Positions 1 through 12,382 of a stretch of DNA of 64,000 bases are shown piece by piece. Source of the stretch: Eriocheir sinensis (taxonomy: Eukaryota > Arthropoda > Malacostraca > Decapoda > Varunidae). The first letter of the stretch is position 1; each line of letters begins with the position of its first letter. The stretch lies in NCBI RefSeq assembly GCF_024679095.1, contig NW_026111743.1:976501-1040500 (forward strand), in the 5' to 3' direction. The position numbers and the translations under genes are program-made. The notes under the pieces were generated by a model that worked only from the letters and a program-made list of their open reading frames with translations, was not told the origin of the DNA and made no database searches.

Positions 1-974
1 TGTATGAAAATAGATATTCAAAATACACATAAAACTAGGTAAATTTCTTTTGAAATATATATACAAAATACCCATAAAATATTGTAAATTTGTGTCAAAA
101 TATATTAACAAATACACGTAAAATAACGTAAGTTTGTATGAAAAATATATACAAAATACACATAGACTAATATCAAATCGTATCAAAATGAATGAGCAGA
201 ATATCAATAAAATAACGTAAATTTGTATGAAAATAAAGATGCAAAATACCCATAAAATAAAGCATATTTTTATAAAAATACATAAAGAAAAATACACAGA
301 ATAATCAAATTTGTATTAAAATTAATATACAAAATGCATATACAATAAATTTAAATTTGATTATAATAAATGAAATAAATATACAAAATAAACATAAAAT
401 AACGTAAATTTGTTATAAAATATATGTAAGAATACACATAAAATAATATCAATTTGTATGAAAATATATATACAAATACACATAAAATAACATGAATTTG
501 TATAAAATTTGTTTCTAAATATATACGAATACACACAATAAAATAACGTAAATTTTTATGAAAATGTATATATAAAATACACATAAAATAATTTAAATAC
601 GAAGAAAAATATATATACAAAATACACATAAAATAATGTAAATTCGTAAAAAAATAAATACACAAAATTCCAATAAAAGAATGTATATTTGTAGGAAAAT
701 ATATACAGAAAAAACAAATAAAATAACTAAAATTTGTATAAAAATATATACAAAAATACTCAAAATTTTTTTAAATTTGTTTAAAAATAGATATGCAAAA
801 TACACATAAAGTTAGGCAAATTTGTATTGAAATACATATACAAAACTCACATAAAATAATGTGAATTTGTATGAAAATATATAAACAAATACATATAAAA
901 TAACGTAAATTTGGATAAAATATATATACAAAATATACATTAAATATCTTAAATATGTATAAAAATATATTATA
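1..974 (-). repeat. 45-bp AT-rich satellite, reverse-oriented block
   Basis: Monomers read in reverse here (AAAATAATGTAAATTTG followed by ATACAAAATACACAT). The block is cut by the window start and ends at a palindromic AT stretch near 961-990. Its last part (about 570-974) is the same monomer succession as 8575-8992 and 16130-16552, so it is the end of a block that recurs twice downstream. No gene is seen; reading frames on the minus strand come from the periodic monomer. Confidence 0.9.
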
Positions 975-3900
975 TTATATATATTTTTACTGATATTTGC
1001 GTTATTTATGTGTATTTTGTATATGTTTTCTCATTGAAATTTACATTATTTCATTGGTATTTTGTCTATTTATTTTGATACGAATTACATGATTATTTGT
1101 GTATTTTCTACATTTTTTTTATACTTATTTACATTATTTAATGTGTATTTTGTTTATGTATTTTTATACAAATTTACGTTATTATATGTGTATTTGTATA
1201 AGTATTTTGATACAAATTTACATTATTTTATGTATTTTGTATATATATTTCAATTCAAATTTAGCTTATTTTATGTGTATTTTGTATATCTATTTATTTT
1301 AATACAAAATCAAATATTTTATGTTTTTTCGTATATATATTTTCATAAAAAATGCGTTATTTTATGGGTATTTTGCATCTTAATTTTCATACAAATTTAC
1401 ATTATTTTATTAATATTTTCTGTATTTATTTTTATACGATTTTACATTATTTTATTTGTGTTTTGTATATATTTTTTTTATACATATTTACATTATTTAA
1501 TGTGTTTTTTGTATATATATTTGATACAAATTTACGTTATTTTAAGTCTATATGTTTATATATTTTCATTCAAATTTACATTATTTTATGTGTATTTTGT
1601 ATATTTATTTCAATACAGATTTACCTAATTTTATATGTTTTTTGTATATTTATTTTCATACAAGTTTAAATTATTTTTATGTATTTTTGTTTATAGTTTT
1701 ATACAAATTTAGGTTATTTTATGTGTATTTAGTATATCTATTTTCATACAAATACACATTCTTATCATGATATTTTGTTTATTTATTTTGACACGAATTA
1801 ACATTATTTAATGAGTATTTTGTATATATATTTTTATACGTATTTACATTATTTCAAGTATATTTTGTATATATATTTCTATAGAAATCTGCGTTATTTT
1901 ATGTGTATTTGTATATATATTTTGAAACAAATTTACATTGTTTTATGTGTATTTTGCATATTTTTTCAATACATATTTACCTTATTGTATGTGCATTTTG
2001 TATATTAATTTTAATACAAATCTGGTTAATCTATGTGTATTTTTGTATATGTATTTTTATAAAAATATGCTTTATTTAATGGGTATTTTGCATCTTTATT
2101 TTCATACAAATTTACATTATTTTATTGATATTCTGTGTATTTATTTTGATATGATTTTACATTATTCTATGTGTATTTTGTATATATATTTTATATAAAA
2201 TGTATTTGTTTTCATTTCATACAAATCTACATTATTTTATGTGTTTTTTGTACATGTATTTAAATACAAATTTAACTAGTTATATGTGTATTTTGTATAT
2301 CTATTTTGTATGTATATTTTCATAGAAATTTACTCTATTTTATGAGTATTCGTATATATATTTTGATACAAATTTACATTATTAATGTGTATTTTGCATA
2401 TCTATTTTAATACAAATTTACTTTATTGTACGTGCATTTTGTATATTTATTTTAATACAAATTTAATTATTAAATGTATTTTTGTATATATATTTTTATG
2501 CAAATATGCGTTATTATATGGATATTTTGCATCTTTATTTTCATACAAATTTACATTATTTTATTGATATTCCTTTATTTATTTTGATACGATTTCACTT
2601 TATTCTATGTTTTTTTTGTATATATTTTTTTATATATATATTTACATTATTTAATGTTAATTTTGTATATATATATTATCCAAATTTACATTATTTTATG
2701 TGTATTTGTTTATATATTTTCATACTTATTTACATTATTTTATGTGTTTTTTGTATATATATTTTTCTACTTACTTTAATTATTTTATGTGAATTTTGTA
2801 TATACATTTTCATGAAAAAATTACGTTATTTTATTGTGTGTATAAGTATATATTTTGATACAAATTTTATACAAATTCAAGTTATTTAATGTGTATATGT
2901 ATATATATTTTCATACAAATTTATATAATTTTATGTGTATTTTTTCATATATTTCATTACAAATTTACCTTATTTTATGTTTATTTTGTATATTTATTTC
3001 ATTCAATTTTAAATTATTTTATGTGTATATTTGTATTTGTATTTAGGTTATTTTATGTGTATTTTGTATATATATTTTCACCCAAAATTACATTATTTTA
3101 TTGGTATTTCTTAATTTAATTCGATACGAATTTAGATTATTTCATAGGTATTTTGTATACATATTTTTATACTCATTTACATTATCTAATGTGTGTTTTG
3201 TATATATATTTTTATGCAAATTTATTTAATGTTCATTTTTGTACATATATTTTTATAGAAATTTGCGTTATTTTATGTATATAGTTTTATATAAATTTAC
3301 GTTATTTTATGTGCATTTTGTATATTTATATATATACAAATACACATTCTTTTATTGGTATATTGTTTATTTACATTTATACGAATTTACATTATTTTAT
3401 GTGTACTTTGTATACATTTTTTTATACGTATTTACTTAATTTTATGTGTATTTTGAATATGTATTTTTATAGAAATCTACGTTATCTTATGTGTATTCGT
3501 GTATATATTTTGAAACAAATTTACATCATTTTATATGTATATTGCATATCTATTTCAATACAAATTTACCTTATTGTATGTGCATTTTGTATATTTATTT
3601 TAATAAAAGTTCAAATATTTTATGTGTATTTTGGTATCAATAATTTTATAAAAAATGCGTTATTTTATAGGTATTTTCCATCTTAATTTTCATTTTATAT
3701 GTACTTTGTATATATATTTTTATACGCTTTTACATTATTTAATATTTATTTTGAATATATATTTTTATACAGATTCATGGTATTTTATGTGTATTTGTAT
3801 ATATATTTTCATATAAATTTACATTATTTTATGTGTATTTTGTACATATATTTTATTACAAATCTACCTTATTTATGTTTATTTTGTATTTGTATTTAGT

Positions 3901-6900
3901 ATATTTATATTTATCCAAAAACACATTCTTTTATTGGTATTTTTTTATTTATTTTAATTCGAGTTTACATTATTTTATGTATATTTTGTATACATTTTTT
4001 TATACGTATTTACTTAATTTTATGTGTATTTTGTATATATATATTTTTATAGAAATCTACGTTTTCTTATTTGTATTCGTATATATATTTTGAAACAAAT
4101 TTACCTTGTTTTATATGTATTTTTGAATATCTCTTTCAATACAAATTTACCTTATTGTATGTGCATTTTGTATATTTATTTCAATACAAATTTAAATATA
4201 TTATGTGTATTTTGGTATATATATTTTTATAAGAAATGCGCTATTTTATGGGAATTTTACATCTTTATTTTCATACAAATTTACATTATTTTATTAATAT
4301 TCGGTGTATTTATTTTGATACGATTTTACATTATTCTATTTGTTTTTTGTATAAACTTTTTTATACATATTTACATTATTTAATGTGTATCTTGCATATA
4401 TATTTTATACAAATTTATTATCTATTATCTATTTTCATACAAATACACATTCTTTTCATGATATTTTGTTTATTTATTTTGACATGAATTTACATTATTT
4501 GATATGTATTTTGTATATATATTTTTATACGTATTTACATAATTTCATATATATTTTGTATATATATTTCTATAGAAATCTACTTTATTTTATGTGTATT
4601 CGTATATATATTTTGAAACAAATTTACATTGTTTTATATGTATTTTTGAATATCTCTTTCAATACAAATTTAAATTACTGTATATGCATTTTGTATATTT
4701 ATTTCAATACAAATTTAAATATTTTATGTGTATTTTGGTATATATATTTTTATAAAAAATGCGATAATTTTTGGGAATTTTGCATCTTTATTTTCATACA
4801 AATTTACATTATTTTATTGATATTCTGTGTATTTATTTTGATACGATTTTACATTATTCTATTTGTTTTTTGTATATTATTTTTTATACACATTTACATT
4901 ATTTAATGTGTATCTTGCATATATATTTTATACAAATTTACGTTATTTTAAGTGTATTTGTTTATATATTTTCATTCAAATTTACATTATTTGATGTGTA
5001 TTTTGTATATGTAATTCCATTCAAATTTACCTAATTTTATGTGTATTTTGTATATTTCTTTTCAAACAAATTTAAATTATTTTTGTGTATTTTTGTATAT
5101 AGTTTTATACAAATTTAGGTTATTTTATGTACGCATTTACATTATTTAGTGTGTGTTTTGTATATATATTTTTATGCTAATTTACTTTATTTTATGAGCA
5201 TTTTTGTACATATATTTTTATAGAAATTTGCGTTATTTGTATATGTTTTCTTATACAAATTTACATTATGTTATTGCTATTTTGTTTATTTATTTTGATA
5301 CGAATTACATGATTATATGTGTATTTTGTACATATTTTTTATACGTATTTACATTACTTAATCTGTATTTTGTTTATATATTTTTAAACAAATCTACGTT
5401 AGTATTTGTATAAATATTTTGATACAGATTTACATTATTTTATGTATTTTGTATGTACATTTCAATTCAAATTTAGCTTATTTTAGCTGTATTTTGTATA
5501 TATATTTTCATACAAATTTTATAACTTTGTGTATTTTTGTATATAGTTTTATACAAATTTACGATATTTTATGTGTATTTTGTAAATTTATATTTATACA
5601 AATACACTTTCTTTTACTGGTATTTTGTTTATTTATTTTGATACGATTTTTATGTGTATTTTGTATTAATTTTTTTATACGTATTTACTTCATTTTATGT
5701 GTATTTTGTATATATTTTTATAGAAATCAACGTTATTTTATGTGTATTCGTATATAGATTTTGAAACAAATTTACATTGTTTTATATGTATTTTGCATAT
5801 CTATTTCAATACAAATTTACCTTACAGTATGTGCATTTTTTTTATTTATTTTAATATAAATTTTAATATTTTATGTGTATTTTGGTATATATAATTTTAT
5901 AAAAATTGCGTTATTTTATGGCTATTTTGCATCTTTATTTTCATACAAATTTACATTATTTTATTAATATTCTGTGTATTTATTTTGATACGATTTTACA
6001 TTATTCTATTTGTGTTTCGAATATATTTTTTTATACATATTTACATTATTTAATTAGTATTTTGTATATATATTTGATACACATTTACGTTATTTTAAGT
6101 GTATATGTTTATATATTTTAATTCAAACTTCCATTATTTTATATGCATTTTGTATATGTATTTTAATACAAATTTACCTAATTTTATGTGTATTTTGTAT
6201 ATTTATTTTCATACAAATTTAAATTATTTTTGTATATAGTTTTATACAAACTTAGGTTATTTTATGAGTATTTTGTATATCTATTTTCATACAAATACAC
6301 ATTCTTTTATTGATATTTTGTTTATTTATTTTGACGAGAATTTAAATTATTCTATGTGTATTTTGTAAATATTTTTCATACAAATCAACGTTATTTTATG
6401 TGTATTTGTTTATATATTTTGATACCAATTTACAATATTTTATGGGTATTTTGTATATATATTTCAAAAGAAATTTACCTAGTTTTATGTGTATTTTGAA
6501 TATCTATTTTCATACAAACTCAAATTATTTTTATGTATTTTTGTATATATTTCAATACAAATTTTAGTTATGTTATGTGTATTTTGTAAATCTATTTTCA
6601 TTCAAATATATATTATTTTATTGGTATTTTGTTGATTTATATTGATACGAATTTACATTATTTAATATGTACTTTTTATATATATTTTTATACGCATTTA
6701 CATTATTTAATATTTATTTTGAATATATAATTTTATACTAATTCATGGTATTTTATGTGTATTTGTATATATATATTTTCATATAAATTTACATTATTTT
6801 ATGTGTATTTTGTACATATATTTCATTACAAATTTACCTTATTTTATATTTATTTTGTATGTGTATTTTGAACATTTATATTTATACACGTTTACTCATA

Positions 6901-7480
6901 CAAATTTATATTATTTTATTGGTATTTTGTTTATTTATTTTGATACGAATTACATGATTATATGTGTATTTTGTACACATTTTTTTATACGTATTTACAT
7001 TATTTAATGTGTATTTTGTTTATATATTTTCATACAAATTTACGTTATTATATGTGTATTTGTATAAATATTTTGATACCAATTTACTTTATTTCATGTA
7101 TTTTGTATATATATTTCAATTCAAATTTAGCTTATTTTGTGTGTGTTTTGTATATATTTTCATACAAATTTAATTACTTCTGTGTATTTTTGAATATTGT
7201 TTTATATAAATTTAAGTTATTTTATGTGTATTTTGTATATTTATATTTATACAAATACACATTCTTTTATTGGTATTTTGTTTATTTATTTAAATTATTT
7301 TATGTGTATTTTGTATACATTTTTTATACGTATTTACTTTATTTTATGTGTATTTTGTATATATATTTTTATAGAAATCTACGTTATTTTATACGTATTC
7401 GTATACATATTTTGAAACAAATTTACATTGCTTTATATGTATTTTGCATATCTATTTCAATACAAATTTACCTTATTGTA
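975..7480 (+). repeat. 45-bp AT-rich satellite, forward block (LINE-free paralogue of the 9-14 kb block)
   Basis: Forward monomers, 15 codons per period. The order of diverged monomers from about 1000 to 5270 matches 9000-14430 and 16560-22030 but lacks the LINE those copies carry; the corresponding uninterrupted site lies near 2793. The site paralogous to the (AT)n tracts at 12288 and 19839 is short here (about 3705-3722). Landmark monomers carrying TGGGTATTTTGCATC or close variants occur near 1347, 2067, 2505, 3653, 4235, 4759 and 5907, showing cassettes of unequal length. The block ends at the strand switch near 7480. Confidence 0.9.
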
Positions 7481-8992
7481 CATATAAAACAATGTAAATT
7501 TGTTTCAAAATATATGTACGAATACACATAAAATAACGTAGATTTCTATAAAAGTATATATACAAAATACACATAAAATTAAGTTAATGCGTATAAAAAA
7601 ATGTAATCAAAATACACATAATGTAAATTCGAAACAATATAAATAAACAAAATACCAATAAAAGAATGTGTATTTGTATAAATATAAATGTACAAAATAC
7701 ACATACAAAATAAACATAAAATAACGTAAATTTGTAATGAAATATATGTACAAAATACACATAAAATAATGTAAATTTATATGAAAATATATATACAAAT
7801 ACACATTAAATACCATGAATTTGTATAAAATTATATACTCAAAATAAATATTAAATAATGTAAATGCGTATAAAAATATATACAAAGTACATATAAAATA
7901 ATGTAAATTCGTATCAATGTAAATCAACAAAATACCAATAAAATATATTTGAATGAAAATAGATTTACAAAATACACATAACCTAACTAAAATTTGTTTT
8001 GAAATATAAACAAAAATACATAAAAATAATTTGAGTTAGAATGAAAATAGATATTCAAAATACACATAAAACTAGGTAAATTAATTATGAAAAAAATATA
8101 CACAATAAACATAAAAAATAGTAAATTTGTGTCAAATTATATAAACAAATACACATAAAATAACGTAAATTTGTATGAAAAATATACAAAATACACATAG
8201 AATAATGTGTAATCGTATCAAAATGAATGAGCAGAATATAAATAATATAATGTAAATTTGTATGAAAATAAAGATGCAAAATACCCATAAAATAAAGCAT
8301 ATTTTTATAAAAATACATATAGAAAAATACACATAGAATAATTAAATTTGTATTAAAATTAATATACAAAATGCATATACAATAAATTTAAATTTGATTA
8401 TATTAAATGAAATAAATATACAAAATAAACATAAAATAAGGTAAATTTGTAATAAAATATAAGTAAGAATACAAATAAAATAATATAAAATTTAATTAAA
8501 ATATATACAAATACAAAAAAAATAACATTAAATTGTTTAAAATTTGTTTCAAAATTAATACGAATACACACAATAAAATAACGTAAATTTTATGAAAATG
8601 TATATAAAATACACATAAAATAATTTAAATACGTAGAAAAATATATACAAAATACACATAAAATAATGTAAATTCAAAAATTAAATACACAAAATTCCAA
8701 TAAAAGAATGTATATTTGTAGGAAATATATATACAAAAACAAATAAAATAACTAAATTTGTATAAAATATATACAAAATACACAAAATGATTTAAATTTT
8801 TTGAAAATAGATATGCAAAATACACATAAGTTAGGCAAATTTGTATTGAATACATATACAAAACTCACATAAAATAATGTAAATTTGTATTTAAATATAT
8901 AAAGAAATACATATAAAATAACGTAAATTTGGATAAAATATATATACAAAATATACATTAAATATTTTAAATATGTTTAAAAATATATTATA
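7481..8992 (-). repeat. 45-bp AT-rich satellite, reverse block (copy 1 of the duplicated block)
   Basis: Reverse monomers between switches at about 7480 and 8993. It is the paralogue of 15008-16552. This copy carries many more small deletions and substitutions than its partner, notably about 8090-8150 and 8450-8960, while the following forward block is almost identical between copies. The left switch is flanked by local inverted arms: the GAAACAAATTTACATTG monomer before it is answered by CAATGTAAATTTGTTTC after it, separated by about one monomer. Confidence 0.88.
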
Positions 8993-10814
8993 TTAAATAT
9001 ATTTTTATTGATATTTGCGTTATTTATGTGTATTTTGTATATGTTTTCTCATAAAAATTTACATTATTTTATTGGTATTTTGTCTATTTATTTTGATACG
9101 AATTACATGATTATTTGTGTATTTTGTACATTTTTTTATACGTATTTACATTATTTAATGTGTATTTTGTTTATATATTTTTATACAAATTTACGTTATT
9201 ATATGTGTATTTGTATAAGTATTTTGATACAAATTTACATTATTTTGTGTATTTTGTATATATATTTCAATTCAAATTTAGCTTATTTTATGTGTATTTT
9301 GTATATCTATTTATTTTAGTAAAAAATCAAATATTTTATGTTTCTTCGTATATATGTTTTTATAAAAAATGCATTATTTTATGGGTATTTTGCATCTTAA
9401 TTTCCATACAAATTTACATTATTTTATTAATATTTTCTGTATTTATTTTGATACGATTTTACATTATTTTATTTGTGTTTTGTATATATTTTTTTATACA
9501 TTTTTACATTATTTAATGTGTTTTTTGTATATATATTTGATACAAATTTACGTTATTTTAAGTCTATATGTTTATATATTTTCATTCAAACTTACATTAT
9601 CTTATGTGTATTTTGTATATGTATTTCAATACATATTTACCTAATTTTATATGTTTTTTGTATATTTATTTTCATACAAGTTTAAATTATTTTTGTGTAT
9701 TTTTGTATATAGTTTTATACAAATTTAGGTTATTTTACGTGTATTTTATATATCTATTTTCATACAAATACACATTCTTTTCATGATATTTTGTTTATTT
9801 ATTTTAACACGAATTAACATTATTTAATATGTATTTTGTATATATATTTTTATACGTATTTACATTATTTCAAGTGTATTTTGTATATATATTTCTATAG
9901 AAATCTGCGTTATTTTATGTGTATTCGTATATATATTTTGAAACAAATTTACATTGTTTTATGTGTATTTTGCATATTTTTTCAATACAAATTTACCTTA
10001 TTGTATGTGCATTTTGTATATTAATTTTAATACAAATTTGATTAATCTATGTGTAATTTTGTATATGTATTTTTATAAAAATATGCTTTATTTTATGGGT
10101 ATTTTGCATCTTTATTTTCATACAAATTTACATTATTTTATTGATATTCTGTGTATTTATTTTGATATGATTTTACATTATTCTATGTGTATTTTGTATA
10201 TATATTTTATATAAAATGTATTTGTTTTCTTTTCATACATATCTACATTATTTTATGTGTTTTTTGTACATGTATTTAAATACAAATTTAACTAGTTATA
10301 TGTGTATTTTGTATATCTGTTTTGTATGTATATTTTCATAGAAATTTACTCTATTTTATGAGTATTCGTATATATATTTTGATACAAATTTACATTATTA
10401 ATGTGTATTTTGCATATCTATTTCAATACAAATTTTCTTTATTGTACGTGCATTTTGTATATTTATTTTAGTACAAATTTTATTATTTTATAGGTATTTT
10501 TTTATATATATTTTTATGCAAATATGCGTTATTATATGGATATTTTGCATCTTTATTTTATACAAATTTTAATTATTCTATTGATACTCTCTTTATTTAT
10601 TTTGATACGATTTAACATTATTCTATGTGTTTTTTGTATATATTTTTTATATATATATATATTTACATTATTTAATGTTAATTTTGTATATATTTTTTTT
10701 CCAAATTTACATTATTTTATGTGTATTTGTTTATATATTTTCATACATATTTACACTATTTTATGTGTTTTTTGTATATATATTTTTCTACGTATTTAAA
10801 TTATTTTATGTGTA
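8993..10814 (+). repeat. 45-bp AT-rich satellite, forward block left of LINE copy 1
   Basis: Forward monomers from the AT palindrome near 8980-9006 to the LINE 5' junction. It is nearly identical to 16553-18372 (only a handful of differences seen by eye) and clearly similar to 975-2793. The last satellite bases before the LINE are ATTATTTTATGTGTA, after which the non-satellite sequence TGTATGGAG begins. Confidence 0.9.
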
Positions 10815-11236
10815 TGTATGGAGTATGCATCTCATGTGTGGGGGGGCTCCACTCACACAGCTCTTCTGGACAGAGTGGAGGCAAAGGCTCTTCGTCTCAT
10901 CAGCTCTCCTCCTCATACTGATAGTCTTCTACCTCTTAAATTCCGCCGCAATGTTGCCTCTCTTTCTATCTTCTATCGATATTTCCACGCTGACTGCTCT
11001 TCTGAACTTGCTAACTGCATGCCTCCCCCTCCCGCAGCCCCTGCACTCGACTTTCTACTCATGCTCATCCCTATACTGTCCAAACCCCTTATGCAAGAGT
11101 TAACCAGCATCTTCACTCTTTCATCCCTCACGCTGGTAAACTCTGGAACAATCTTCCTTCATCTGTATTTCCTCCTGCCTACGATTTGATCTCTTTCAAG
11201 AGGAGGGTATCAGGACACCTCTCCTCCCGAAACTGA
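10815..11236 (+). pseudogene. C-terminal remnant of LINE reverse transcriptase ORF, frameshifted, copy 1
   Basis: The frame from 10818 reads MEYASHVWGGSTHTALLDRV and on through FYRYFHADCSSELANCMPPPP, typical of the end of a LINE reverse transcriptase region and the tail behind it. In the C-rich run at about 11020-11045 the frame is lost. The expected C-terminus continues in another frame from about 11048 (RLSTHAHPYTVQTPYARVNQ, then GKLWNNLPSSVFPP and FKRRVSGHLSSRN) to TGA at 11234-11236, about 62 residues. The catalytic YxDD region and everything upstream are absent. The start ATG is an internal methionine at the truncation, not a real initiation codon. The match to a decapod LINE family is from memory. 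Confidence 0.85.
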
Positions 11237-11371
11237 CTTATCTTTCGGCCACCTCTTTGGATTCTTTTTAGGAGCAGCGAGTAGCGTGCTTTTTTTTATT
11301 TTTTATTAATGTTTACTTTTTTGTGCCCTTGAGCTGTCTCCTTTGCTGTAAAAAAAAAAAAAAAAAAAAAA
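10815..11371 (+). mobile_element. 5'-truncated LINE (non-LTR retrotransposon) fragment with poly(A) tail, copy 1
   Basis: A sharply bounded insert of about 557 bp with ordinary base composition inside very AT-rich satellite. It holds the last part of a LINE reverse transcriptase polyprotein (coding remnant 10815-11236), then an untranslated 3' region including TTGTGCCCTTGAGCTGTCTC, then a run of 22 A (11350-11371). 5' truncation plus a 3' poly(A) tail is the usual outcome of target-primed reverse transcription. Comparison with LINE-free paralogues (near 2793, 34284 and 55170) places the insertion between ATGTGTA and TTTGTATAT. No target-site duplication is visible. LINE status is well supported; the clade is not resolved from this fragment. 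The element cannot be autonomous because the endonuclease and most of the reverse transcriptase are missing. Confidence 0.88.
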
Positions 11372-12285
11372 TTTGTATATACATTTTCATAAAAAAAATT
11401 ACGTTATTTTATTGTGTGTATAAGTATATATTTTGATACAAATTATATACAAAATCATGTTATTTAATGTGTATTTGTATATATATTTTCATAGAAATTA
11501 ATATTATTTTATGTGTATTTTTTCATATATTTCATTACAAATTTACCTAATTTTATGTTTATTTTGTATATTTATTTCATTCAATTTTAAATTATTTTAT
11601 GTGTATATTTGTATTTGTATTTAGGTTATTTTATGTGTATTTTGCATATATATTTTCATCCAAAATTGCATTATTTTATTGGTATTTCTTAATTTAATTC
11701 GATACGAATTTACATTATTTCATAGGTATTTTGTATACATATTTTTATACTCATTTACATTATCTAATGTGTGTTTTGTATATATATTTTTATGCAATTT
11801 TATCTAATGTTCATTTTTTTACTTATATTTTTTTAGAAATTTGCGTTATTTTATGTATATAGTTTTATATAAATTTACGTTATTTTATGTGCATTTTGTA
11901 AATTTATATTTATACAAATACACATTCTTTTTTTAGTATATTGTTTATTTACATTTATACGAATTTACATTATTTTATGTGTATTTTGTATACATTTTTT
12001 TATACGTATTTACTTAGTTTAATGTGTATTTTCTATATGTATTTTTATTGAAATCTACGTTATTTTATGTGAATTCGTATATATATTTTGATACAAATTT
12101 ACATTATTTTATATGTATTTTCCATATCTATTTCAATACAAATTTACCTTATTGTATGTGCATTTTGTATATTTATTTTAATACAAGTTCAAATATTTTA
12201 TGTGTATTTTGGTATCAATAATTTTATAAAAAAATGCGTTATTTTATAGGTATTTTGCATCTTAATTTTCATTTTATATGTACTT

Positions 12286-12382
<97 letters not shown>

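Noticed and set aside
3860..3885. Yeast-type replication origin core (TTTATGTTTA-like words), seen in many monomers
   Set aside because: Such words are expected often in DNA this AT-rich and the yeast consensus has no known meaning in animals.
10818..11189. A 123-codon intact gene starting at MEYASHVWGG
   Set aside because: The methionine is an internal LINE residue at the 5' truncation, and the true C-terminus is in another frame; it is a dead fragment, not a complete gene.
11350..11371. Poly(A) run as a processed host-gene pseudogene tail
   Set aside because: The sequence before it carries a LINE reverse transcriptase C-terminus and its 3' region, so the tail belongs to the LINE.
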